Positions 53,215 to 63,031 of a stretch of DNA of 64,000 nucleotides are shown here, one piece after another. The stretch is from Schistocerca nitens. Taxonomy: Eukaryota > Arthropoda > Insecta > Orthoptera > Acrididae. The position numbers and the translations under genes are program-made. The notes beneath the pieces are model-generated. The model was not told the origin of the DNA. It ran no database searches and saw nothing but the letters and a program-made list of their open reading frames with translations. The stretch is taken from positions 130,632,521 through 130,696,520 of the forward strand of contig NC_064621.1 of NCBI RefSeq assembly GCF_023898315.1. Reading direction: 5' to 3'. Numbering within the stretch: position 1 is the first letter of the stretch; each line of letters opens with the position of its first letter.

Positions 53215-55345
53215 TTCCTCCCCCGCAAATCGGCGGACGGTTGTGGTATAAGGCCTCCGCCCGCCGTGGGGAGGACCCCATGTTGACGTATGCGACGAGG
53301 TGGGGAGCCTAACAACAGGCTAGGCTGTGCCACCCGCACCATGCCATTCGGACCGCGGGGAGCTGGGGAACGCCTGAAAACCTACTCCAGGGTGCACGCC
53401 AACATGCGGTGTATGCCCCCATAGAGAGACACGAGGGGCCGAAGGGTCGACCTCCATCGCGCCGGGGCACCCGACGGGCGAAGGCGACATATGGTCCGGA
53501 GCGGGCAAGAGTTCCATGTCGGAGGACAACTGGTCACGGGAAGCGATCGGCGGCGCGTGACCCAGGGAGGCGCCCGGCGGCTGCAGCGACGCGTCCACTG
53601 CGGGCGTCGCCAGCGGGAGAACAGGCGGCGGCGGCGGCGCGTCGGCATGGGGCAAAATGGAAGGCAGCGTGGGTAACACCTGGGGCTGAGGCGAGCCAGT
53701 AGATGGGTCCCCGGGGCGCCGACCGGACGGCACCATCGCTGAAAGCAGACGGGGAGCGGCAGATCCCATGCGACGACAGAGGCGCAGCTAATTGAGATGC
53801 CGGCGCATCTCACCTGAGGCCCCCAAAACCAGATACATAGCGCGTCCGAGGCAGCGAAGAATGCGCCCTTCGAGCCAACGCCATGAACCTCGATAGTGGC
53901 GATAGTAGACAACGTCCCCTGGGGCAAAAGCAGGTGTCTGCCGCAGCACAGGAACCTGATGCGGCGGATGTAGCAAAGACATCAAGGTTCGATGAGGGCG
54001 ACCGTGGAGCAACTCAGCCGGCGAGCGACCATCTCGGGGCTGAGAGCGATACGAGGACAAAAAGAGCAATAACGCGTCCTCCCGAGAATGCGACTCTTTT
54101 AACTTCAACATATGTGACTTGAAAGTCCTGACCAATCGTTCAGCGGCACCGTTTGACTGTGGCGAAAACGGCGCGGACGTCAGATGTTGAATACCATTGG
54201 AATTGCAGAATGACTGAAATTCTGCGGACATGAATTGTGGGCCATTGTCGGAAACAATTGTCTGTGGAAGACCTTCAATGCAAAAGATAGCAGATAACGT
54301 TTGGATGGTGGCAGATGATGTCGTGGAAGACATCCGGACAACAAAAGGAAAATTACTGACAGGGGGAAGCTAGGGAATGGACCAGCAAAATCGATGTGTA
54401 AGCTTTGCCAAGGGAAAGTGGCTTTTGGCCATGCAAAGAATTTCCGCGGTGGTGCTGATGGTTGTTCGGCACACACCATGCAAGAAGAGCACATATTCAT
54501 AACCGCGGCATCGATTCCGAACCAAGTACAGTGTTGACGAGCAAGTTGTTTCGTTCTCACTATACCCCAATGTCCTTGGTGGAGAAGCTTTAAGACAAAG
54601 GACTTTAACGAACGTAGGACCATGACCCTGGACTGATCATTATCAGAACTGAACAGCAAAACACCACGTCGAACAAAAAGTCTCTCCTTGAGAGCAAAAA
54701 ATCGGCGAACCAACGGGTCCCCGATCCGTGACTTTAACAAGGGCCATTGCGTAGCAACAAAACGCAGAACGGTAGCAAGGACAGGGTCGGCAGTTGTGGC
54801 TGTAGCTACACGACGAAAATCAATCGGAAACGATTCGACCGCGTCATTGGTTTCCGAATCAATGAACATGCAAGCAAGTTCGGAGGAATCGAATGCCCTA
54901 TCCTCAGCAACAGGCAAACGGGACAACGCATTGGCGTTTTCGTGCTTAGCAGTGGACCGATACAAGATATCGTAGCGGTACTGTGAGAGGAAAATTGACC
55001 AGCGAATGAATTTCTGCGCTGTACGTGGAGGTACAGGCTTGTTCGGATGAAAAAGCGATGTCAAAGGTTTGTGATCTGTGATTATGATAAAATGACGACC
55101 ATACAAGAAGTCATGAAACTTATTAACACCAAATACGAGAGCCAATGCTTCTTTCTCGATCTGTGAACAGTTTCTTTGCGCAGACGAGAGCAAATTGGAC
55201 GCAAAGGCAATAAGGCGATCGTGCGAGCCATCTTTGTGCGCAAGCACAGCACCGATCCCGAAATTCGATGCATCCACCATCAACAAAAGGGGCTTCTGGG
55301 GATCGAATGGCATTCGAATGATGGTAAAAAAAGAACAGCGTCCCA

Positions 55346-55348
<3 letters not shown>
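53215..55348 (-). mobile_element. Ty3/gypsy retrotransposon, 5'-truncated internal region
   Basis: Follows the LTR with polypurine tract, a proline-rich C-terminal tail (53769-53320), integrase and RNase H in order on the minus strand. The protease, reverse transcriptase, gag and 5' LTR are missing: the sequence stops at a TA microsatellite at 55348. No env-like frame seen. Confidence 0.9.
53320..55346 (-). pseudogene. Ty3/gypsy pol relic: RNase H, integrase, C-terminal tail
   Basis: From 55346 leftward: RNase H with LLLMVDASNFGIGAVLAHKD, a SQIEKEALALVFGVNKFHDF Glu motif and IIITDHKPL. Then the integrase zinc finger (LLHQGHWGIVRTK, MCSSCMVC) and the core with LHIDFAGPF (Asp), TIVSDNGPQF (Asp) and GAAERLVRTF (Glu). 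Then GDVVYYRHYRGSWRWLEGRI of the C-terminal domain. A deletion and shift at about 54330-54380 breaks the core after the first Asp, and a stop lies at 53788 before the proline-rich tail. Not functional. Confidence 0.9.

Positions 55349-55390
<42 letters not shown>
55349..55390. repeat. (TA)n microsatellite
   Basis: About 20 TA units between the truncated gypsy element and a Tc1-like element whose target is TA. Confidence 0.97.
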
Positions 55391-55391
<1 letters not shown>

Positions 55392-55485
55392 TATGTAATC
55401 AAACGTATGCGGACACGTGGCTGAAGAAACTTACAAGTTCGTGGCGCCCTCTATCGGTAATACTGTAATTGAGCATGGTGTTGGC

Positions 55486-55688
55486 GCCGGCCGGTGTGGC
55501 CGTGCGGTTCTAAGCGCTTCAGTTTGGAACCGCGTGACCGCTACGGTCGCAGGTTCGAATCCTGCCTCGGGCATGGATGTGTGTGATGTCCTTAGGTTAG
55601 TTAGGTTTACGTAGTTCTAACTTCTATGGGACTGATGAACACAGATGTTAGGTCCCATAGTGCTCAGAGCCATTTGAACCATTTGAAC
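55486..55688 (+). mobile_element. SINE-A copy with TSD
   Basis: TSD CATGGTGTTGGC at 55474-55485 and 55689-55700. Full-length, head GCCGGCCGGTGTGGCCGTGC, B box GGTTCGAATCCTGC, end CCATTTGAACCATTTGAAC. Confidence 0.94.
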
Positions 55689-55699
55689 CATGGTGTTGG

Positions 55700-56700
55700 C
55701 CCACCCTTAGCTTCCACTCTCGCAGGCATACGTTCAGTCAGGTGTTGGAAGATTTGTTGCGGAATGGCAGCCCATTCTTCACGGAGTGCTGCTCTGAGGA
55801 GAGGTATCGATGACGGTCGGTGAGGCCTGGCACGAAGTCGGATTTCCAAAATATCCCAAAGGTGTTCTGTATGTTTCAGGTCAGGACTCTGTGCAGACCA
55901 GCCCAATACAGGGATGTAATTGTCGTGTAACCACTCCGCCACAGCCTGTGCATTATGAACAGGTGCTCGATCGTTTTGGAAGACGCAGTCGCCATCACCG
56001 AATTGCTTTCTAACAGTGGGAAGCAAGAAAATGCTTAAAACATCAATGCACGCCTGTGCTGTGATAGTCCCACTTAAAACAACAAGGGGTGCAAGCCTTC
56101 TTCATGAAAACCACGACCACACCATAACGTCACCGCCTCTGAATTTTACTGTTGGGGCTACACACGCTGGCAGAGGACGTTCACCGGGCATTCGCCATAC
56201 CCACACTCCGCCATCGGATCTCCACATTGTGTAGCGTGATTCGTCACTCCACACAACGTTTTTCTACAATTCAGTCGTGCAATGTTTACGGTCCTTACAC
56301 CATGCGATGCGTCGTTTGGCATTTACTGCCGTGATGTGTGGCTTATGAGCAGCCACTCGACCATAAAATCCAAGTTTTAGGACCTCCCGCCTAACTGTCA
56401 TAGTACTTGCAGTGGATCCTGATGCAGTTTGGAATATCTGTGTGATGGTCTGGATAGATGTCTGCCTATTACACATTACGACCCTCTTCAACTGTCGACG
56501 GTCTCTGTCAGTCAACAGACGAGGACGGTCTGTACGCTATTGTGCTGTAAGTGTCCCTTCACGTTTCCACTTCACTATCACGTCGGAAAGAGTGGACCTA
56601 GGGATGTTTAGGAATGTGGAAATCCCGCGTAGAGAGGTACGACACAAGTGACAATCACGTGACCACGTTCGAAGTCGGTGAGTTCCGCGGTGCGTCCCAT
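55700..56700 (-). pseudogene. Tc1-like transposase relic
   Basis: ATG at 56700. Pieces: TDRDRRQLKRVVMCNRQTSI, TASTMTVRREVLKLGFYGRV, CVFQNDRAPVHNAQAVAEWL (second Asp) and SAQSPDLKHTEHLWDIL (Glu, 34 residues after Asp), then LREEWAAIPQQIFQHLTERM. Shifts occur near 56640, 56260 and 56030, and the natural stop is replaced by SINE sequence at 55688. Confidence 0.85.
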
Positions 56701-56761
56701 TCTGCTCCCTCACGATGTCTAATGACTACTGAGGTCGCTGATATGGAGTACCTGGCAGTTG

Positions 56762-56953
56762 CGTGTGTGTGTGAATTCCTATGGGACCAGGCTGCTGAGG
56801 TCATCGGTTTCTAGACTTACACATCACTTAAACTAACTTACACTAAGAACAACACACACATCCATGCCCGAGGGAGGACTCGAACCTCCGACGGGAGAGG
56901 TTGCTCAGTCCCTGACATGGCTCCTCAAACCGCGCGGTGCCTCCGCGTGGCCA
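56762..56953 (-). mobile_element. SINE, SINE-A relative with different head, with TSD
   Basis: TSD GGCAGTTG at 56754-56761 and 56954-56961. Minus strand: GGCCACGCGGAGGCACCGCG, B box GGTTCGAGTCCTCC, body GTAAGTTAGTTTAAGTGATG, and a CACACACAC end. The sister Tc1-like copy at 41735 is uninterrupted. Confidence 0.9.
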
Positions 56954-57069
56954 GGCAGTTGGTGGCAGCACAGTGCACCTAATGTGAAAAACGTATGTCT
57001 CTGGGGGTGTTCGGATACTTTTGATCATAATCGTGCGAACAGAAATGACTCGTTTGTTCAAACACAGTA

Positions 57070-57475
57070 ATTACATTGGAGTCATCGCGATTTATGACAG
57101 TCCCATGGACATTAAAAGAGGCAGGACATGGTGAGGAGTTCTTGTTGTAGGAGCCCACAAGCACCGTTGCATGATGGTTGGTGGATGTGGACAAGCTCCA
57201 ATACGTCTCCCTAACGCATCACACACTTGCCTGAAAGAATTTAAGTCGGGGGAATAGGGAGGCCAGTCCATTTGACGAGTATCCTCTCGTTTGAAGAGCT
57301 CCTCCAGTCTGCGCAGTTTGATATACCAACCATCAAAATGAAGCCAGGGCTCAGTGCACCCCTGAAAAGACGCACATGAGGAATGAGTACAGTGCCGTAA
57401 TAAGGTTGACCGGTGAGTGTTACGTATACAACGATTTGAAGGACAGTATCCAATGCTACAGTAGGCCTTTAAACC
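57070..57475 (-). pseudogene. Tc1-like transposase relic, minus copy of a head-to-head pair
   Basis: Reads LTGQPYYGTVLIPHVRLFRG, ALSPGFILM, then in a shifted frame LRRLEELFKREDTRQMDWPP and YSPDLNSFRQVCDALGRRIG. The DDNAPCH block (second Asp) and the Glu are lost. Same family as the plus copy that follows. Confidence 0.75.
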
Positions 57476-57599
57476 ACAATACTTGGACCACCAACACAAT
57501 CACATTCGACAATGTTCGTGGGTACATTACGTGTTCCCACTTCTTACCGTATGAGGTTACGTAATCGAACATGATGGACCAGGTGGTACGGAGTCGGGA

Positions 57600-58060
57600 A
57601 ACATAGCGTTGCGTGTGCGTTCTCAGTTCCAAATCTTTGAACGCGGCAGATTCAACGGTCGACGCTATTGTGACAATGTTTGCCTGCCACAAGTGCGTGT
57701 TCTTAGCAGTGTATTAGGCGCTGACTTCATTTTTGCGGATGACAACGCGTTACCGCATCCAACTCCAACTGCGCATATGGAAGAGCTCCTAGAACGAGAG
57801 AATGTTCGTGGTATGGGCTGGGCTGCCCGTTCCTTTCACTAAAATACCACCGAGCACGTTTGAGATGCCTTGTTGAGGTGTACTACAGGACGTCACATCC
57901 ACTAACGACCACACAACTGCGATGGTAGAGGAATGGAATGCCCTACCTGAAGATCGCTTTACCAAACTTTGGCTAGCATGCGAGCACGTTTCAGAGCATG
58001 CACTGCCGTACGTGGTGATCACACACCCCATTAAGAACCATGTCCCACCTTTGTAATGTC
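57600..58060 (+). pseudogene. Tc1-like transposase relic, plus copy of a head-to-head pair
   Basis: Reads RFNGRRYCDNVCLPQVRVLS, GADFIFADDNALPHPTPTAH (second Asp kept), ELLERENVRGMGWAARSFH, then after a stop TTEHVDALL-type sequence and a C-terminus ACTAVRGDHTPH. N-terminal half missing. It faces the minus copy with about 125 bp between. Confidence 0.75.
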
Positions 58061-58317
58061 CACGAGACTACAACGCATACACATAAAAGAAACGTATTAC
58101 TCGAGAAAGCATCTGCCCAAGTTTTTAACTGGCATTAAAGATTGTGAGGTAAACGTCAATACGCGCTTGTAATTAGTTGAAGTTGCAAACACCAATAACC
58201 TAAGAAGTCGCGAATGAAGCCTCTTTTGAAAATTTCTGTTTTTGGTTGCCTACTTGCAGGCGTGAGATTATACTAGAACTGACATGTGATTACATTTTCA
58301 CGCATATTGGGTGTATA

Positions 58318-59560
58318 GATCCTGAGAAATCGGTACCCAGAACAATCACCTCCGGCTGTAATAACGGCCTTGATACGCCTGGGCATTGAGTCAAACAAGA
58401 GCTTGAATGGCGTATACTGGTACAGCTGTCCATGCAGCTTCAAAACGATAACACAGTTCATCAAGAGTAATGACTGGCGTATTGTGACGGCCACCATTGA
58501 CCAGACGTATTCAATTGGTGAGAGATCTGGAGAATGTGCTGGCCAGCGCAGCAGTCGAACATTTTCTGTATCCAGAAAGGCCCGTACAGGACCTGAAACA
58601 TGCAGTCGTGCAGTACCCTGCTGAAATGTAGGGTTTCGCAGGGATCGAATGAAGGGTAGAGTCACGGGTCGTAACACATCTGAAATGTAACGTCCACTGT
58701 TCAAAGTGCCGTCAATGCGAACAAGAGGTGACCGAGACGTGTATCCAATGGCACCCCATACCATCACGCCGGGTGGTACGCCAGTATGGCGATGACGAAT
58801 ATGGCTCTGAGCACTATGGGACTCAACTGCTCTGGTCATCAGTCCCCTAGAACTTAGAACTACTTAAACCTAACTAACCTAAGGACATCACACACATCCA
58901 TGCCCGAGGCAGGATTCGAACCTGCGACCGTAGCAGTCGCACGGTTCCGGACTGCGCGCCTAGAACCGCGAGACCACCGCGGCCGGCGATGACGAATACA
59001 CGCTTCCAATGTGTGTTCACCGCGATGTCGCCAAACACGGATACGACCATCATGATCCTGTAAACAGAACCTCGATTCATCCGAAAAAATGACGTTTTGC
59101 CATTCGTGCGCTCAGGTTCGCCGTTGAGTACACCATCGCAGGCGCTCCCGTCTGTGATGCAGCGTCAAGGGTAACCGCAGCCATGGTCTGCGAGCTAATA
59201 GTCCCTGCTGCTGCGAAAGTCATCGAGCTGTTCATGCAGATGGTTGTTGTCTTGCAAACGTCCCCATCTCTTGACTCAGGGATAGAGACGTGGCTGCACG
59301 ATCCGTTACAGCCATGCGGATAAGATGCCTGTCATCTCGACTGCTAGTGATACGAGGCCGTTGGGATCCAGCACGGCGTTCCGTATTATCCTCCTGAACC
59401 CACCGATTCCTTATTCTGCTAACAGTCATTGGATCTCGACAAACGCGAGCAGCAATTTCGCGATACGATAAACTGTAATCGCGAAAGGCTACAATCCGAC
59501 CTTTATGAAAGTCGGAAACGTGGTGGTACGCATTTCTCCTCCTTACGAGGCATCACAATA
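58318..59560 (-). pseudogene. Tc1-like transposase relic with catalytic Asp replaced
   Basis: N-terminal block (59535-59230) with helix-turn-helix residues VSRIRNRWVQEDNTERRAGS. After the SINE: RHTGVPPGVMVWGAIGYTSR, then LRNPTFQQGTARLHVSGPVR, where the catalytic QQDNARPH-type motif has become QQGTARLH (Asp to Gly). Then LLRWPAHSPDLSPIEYVWSM with the Glu 34 residues on. Inactive by this change alone, besides shifts. Confidence 0.88.
58801..58987 (-). mobile_element. SINE-A copy with TSD
   Basis: TSD GATGACGAAT at 58791-58800 and 58988-58997. Minus strand head GCCGGCCGCGGTGGTCTCGC; the 3' end is short (starts at ATGGCTCTGAGC on the plus strand). The sister element at 34640 is uninterrupted. 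Confidence 0.93.
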
Positions 59561-60089
59561 ACGTTTCACCAGGCAACGCCGGTCAACTGCTGCTTGTGTA
59601 TGAGAAATTTGTTGGAGAATTTCCTCATGTCACGTTGTAGGTGTCGCCACTGGCGCCAACCTTGTATGAATGCTCTGAAAAGCTAATCATTTGCATATCA
59701 CAGCATCTTCTTCCTGTTGGTTAAATTTCGCATCTGTAGCACGTCATCTTCGTGGTGTAGCAATTTTAATGGCCAGTAGTGTACGATTCGACAAAGAAAA
59801 TATCACGGAGTTGATCATTATAACATTACGGAGCCGACGATTTGTCTACGTGTTTTGAGAAACACGCGCCCTAGTGTAACTATGCTGCGGAGCGCATTAC
59901 GAATCGAAACTTGGAGAGACACTCAACCTACTGATATGTGTCGTTTTTCTTTGTATTTTTCGCACAGTCGTCTTTTGAATTCCCGGAGGTACTTATGAAT
60001 AACCCTGTTTATTCGGGTATACTGTCGAGTTTTTACGATGACCTTGCACTCCTGCCACTGTTTTTAGTGCAACATTTTCTGCCATTTTA

Positions 60090-61145
60090 TCTGAGCACCA
60101 CGACCATATAGCTGTTTTTATGCATCGGTCGAAACAGGGGGATTCCCTTGGTTGCTCTGTTGTTTTTCCGGATCCTGTTCTCAAGGTCCGACTGCCTCAA
60201 GCTTTTACTGTCTTTGATGCAGAATTGTATGCGATTTTGCGGGCACTGCAGCAGATGAGACGTTCTTCCCGTCCTAAATTTCTGATCTGTTCCGATTCAC
60301 TAAGTACCCTTCGCTCATCGCAATGTTTGTATCCTGCAGATAAAATACACAAGACCATCCAGGATGCCCTCCTCCAACTATAACGACTGTGGAGGGGAAT
60401 GGCTTTCTGTTGGGTTTAGGGCACGTCGACATTGCTGGGAACGAAAGGTTCAAAATGGTTCAAATGGCTCTGAGCACTATGGGACTTAACATCGCTGGTC
60501 ATCAGTCCCCTAGAACTTAGAACTACTTAAACCTAACTAACCTAAGGACATCACACACATCCATGCCTGAGGCAGGATTCAAACCTGCGACCGTAGCAGT
60601 CGCGCGGTTGCGGACTGAGCGCCTAGAACCGCTAGACCACCGCGGCCGGCGGGAACGAAAGGGCATATCTCGCAGCCAAGGAGGCGTGTCTCGATCCGCA
60701 AGTATTTCAGTGTGCCATCCCCCTGCACGTACTCACCTCGCTGTTGAGTTCACGAGTCATGCGTTGGTGGGAGGATGAGTGACTGGAAGTGACTAACAAT
60801 AAGCCCCGTTTAGTCAAGCCCAGAACGCGAGTGTGGTGTACTTCCTTCCTGACCCGTAGACGGGACGAGGTTCTTCTCACTCGTCTTCGGACAGACCACA
60901 GTCCTATGACGCATGGCTTTGTGTTCCGGCGAGAGGACCCTCCAATGTGTGGTGCTTGTGGCGTCCAGGTCACTGTGCGCCACGTTTTATTGGATTGCGT
61001 TTTATATTCTGATCAGCGGGCCGCAGCCGACTTGCTGGCGGATCTGCCATCGCTTTTAGGATATACTCAAACGAATGTGGTTACAGTTTTAAAGTTCTGC
61101 GACTGGTCCAATGTTTTTACCAAGATTTTACGGAGAGGGTACTAA
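60090..61145 (+). pseudogene. I-type LINE ORF2 end: RNase H domain and cysteine motif
   Basis: GCSVVFPDPVLKVRLPQAFT, VFDAELYAILRALQQM (catalytic Glu) and FLICSDSLSTLRS (catalytic Asp) give RNase H. Then GHVDIAGNER, interrupted by the SINE and resuming as AYLAAKEA. The later part is open from 60789: MTHGFVFRREDPPMCGACGV, QVTVRHVLLDC, a C-x2-C...H-x4-C motif, ending at 61145. A few stops lie near 60380 and 60780. Confidence 0.85.
60449..60650 (-). mobile_element. SINE-A copy with TSD
   Basis: TSD GGGAACGAAAGG at 60437-60448 and 60651-60662. Full-length on the minus strand; B box reads GGTTTGAATCCTGC. Its removal restores the GNERAYLAAKEA frame of the LINE. Confidence 0.94.
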
Positions 61146-61419
61146 TTTGTTCACAGGGTGACTGGCTGGCCCATATTCTACGTAAGTGGCCAGCCAGTGA
61201 CCATTTCCCATGGCATCCTTGACGCTCCTTCCTCGTTTTCCTTTCGTTTTATTTTCTTATACAGTTTTTTTCATCTTTTCCCGCTTTCTTAGCATGTACG
61301 CTGTCATTTTACAAAGTTTGTCCACATTCGTTTATTTTAATGTGTGTCAGGGCGCTGACGACCTCGACGTTGAGCGCCGGTAAGCACGAACACACACACA
61401 CACACACACGTGTGCGCAC

Positions 61420-61975
61420 CCGATAACATTTAAACAGTACAAAAACAAAGCGTTCTTCTAAAAGAAACATCGGAAAGACTAGGGCTCCACATTTCACTGG
61501 AAAAACAAAATACGTAACAAGGTTATTTGCGTAGCCATACTCCGCAGCAAGCACGCATATACTTGTTCTGTAAATAAAACCGCCTTTTCTTGTTGCAACT
61601 TCATTTACTTTTCCCAAAAGCGTTTCGCCTTTTTCTTGCTCTAAGGTATCTTCGTGAGTTCTAGAACGATAGAGTTTAGTAACTCTATGATAATCTAAAA
61701 ATAACAAATCTGTATCGTTCTTGACCCAACTGAAGTTGCCTTAGAGTAATAAAAAATCGAAACGCGTCTGTGAAAAGTAAATTAAATTGCAGCAAGAAAA
61801 AGTGGTTTTATTGACAAAATAAGTAATCAAAATACATGTTTGGCAACAACCTTGCACCAAAAACTCTAAATGTGAAACGTAGGAAAACCGATATTTTTCC
61901 AGTTCAGGTATCTAAGCGAAACATTTCAGCAAACAGGCCTGAAAAAGATTGGTTACGAGAAATGGAAACATATTT
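61420..61975. other. unassigned stretch
   Basis: No TE or gene recognised. Confidence 0.35.
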
Positions 61976-61979
61976 CAGG

Positions 61980-62570
61980 ATCCCAGAAAACTTCTAAATT
62001 TGGAAATGCATCTGAAAGTACTCCGGTCTGAGACACTACAAAACAGTCATCGAACCCAAATATCTTTATGGGCTGCAGTACACATTATAAATACACAGAA
62101 AGGTACTGAATAATTTCAAAAGAAAAAGAAAAGTAGTCAGGAAACTTTTAGGTCCAGTCTGTACTGAGGCAGGAACTTATAGACAATGCGCAAGCAGAAA
62201 ACTCTGCAAAGTATGCCAACTATTATCGACATACCAAAAAACTCAGACTAAAATTCTATGGGCTTGTTATATCAATGGCAGAAACCAGATTAAATAGACA
62301 GATTATGGAACTCCTCGAAACTTGCACGAAAGCATAAAGTGAAACAATGAAATAGATCGGTGCAGTTAAAGAAGCAAGAATAACACGTTGTTGTTCTAGA
62401 CATAAACATTTTCAGGCAGAAAATTTACGACTGGGCAGCTGACCTGGCAAAAACCCAAGAATAGCGGAACAACTTACTGACGAGCGCAGTAGAGCCAATT
62501 CCGAGAGAGTGAAAGGTCTATGGCCACAAAGAAAAGCAAAATTGAAACTCCGAAAGTGTCCTTGTTGTAC
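61980..62570 (+). pseudogene. LINE reverse transcriptase C-terminal relic
   Basis: A decayed KVVRKLLGPVCTEAGTYRQC stretch, then KLRLKFYGLVISMAETRLNR and QIMELLETCTKA in a second frame. The order (R-I-GP..., RRLRFYGH..RM...RL--QI) is that of the final part of some non-LTR retrotransposon proteins. Several stops. Clade not assigned. Confidence 0.55.
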
Positions 62571-62829
62571 AAAGCATGGTCCAATAGGATCCAAATGAGA
62601 AAAGTAGCAATAATATCGTCACATCGTAAACACAGTCAAGTGCAACTCCGAAAGCATGGTCGCCAGTGAAGTACAACGCTTTGTCCTGACAGCTTTTTAT
62701 TACTGATACCAATATACGGGCTGATCGGAACTGAAATCCTAAACGGAGCGCGGTGCTAGTAATACAGAACATACAAACATTACAAATGTCGAGTACATTC
62801 CAGGAATGATGAAATGTAATTAACAATTA

Positions 62830-62905
62830 ACAACTCGTAGTCGGGTTTGAACTGGCAACCGACAGTACACCAGACAGTGGCACCAAGTGCTACGCTACAG
62901 TGCGT
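62830..62905 (-). repeat. tRNA-like segment, possible SINE head
   Basis: The minus strand has ACTGTAGCGTAGCACTTGGT (A-box-like) and GTTGCCAGTTCAAACCCGAC (B-box-like) 35 bp apart. No second copy in the window to define an element. Confidence 0.4.
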
Positions 62906-63031
62906 GCAGTATAACTCCTGGAAAATTATGTACTCACTAAATTTATTGTGGAAAAATGTTCGTTCTTTCGTAGAGGCAAACACCGAAATTGACAGAGATG
63001 TTTTTTTTACTTCTGTTTAATAAACGTAATA

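Larger units (their letters stand above)
55391..57035 (-). mobile_element. Tc1-like element, sister of 40357-41815, with two SINEs
   Basis: Decayed ends CTATGTAATCAAACGTATGC (left) and the mirror of ATGATCAAAAGTATCCGAAC (right). Sequence parallels 40357-41815 throughout. SINE-A at 55486-55688 and a related SINE at 56762-56953 are absent from the sister, which gives the empty sites. Confidence 0.88.
58258..59782 (-). mobile_element. Tc1-like element, truncated sister of 34033-35435
   Basis: The right end retains the inverted repeat (mirror of CACTACTGGCCATTAAAATT, ending 59782). The left end is cut about 80 bp inside the element. Contains a SINE-A at 58801-58987. Confidence 0.9.
59990..61390 (+). 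mobile_element. I-type LINE 3' part with RNase H
   Basis: 5'-truncated non-LTR retrotransposon encoding RNase H and a CCHC-like motif, ending with TCAGGGCGCTGACGACCTCG and GTTGAGCGCC before a CA repeat (61390-61412); that GGCGCTGA...TTGAGCGCC end is typical of arthropod I-type elements as I remember them. A SINE-A is inserted at 60449-60650. Confidence 0.82.

Noticed and set aside
53409..53927. Plus-strand Arg/Gly/Ala-rich frames
   Set aside because: They are antisense to the proline-rich tail and integrase of the gypsy element on the minus strand.
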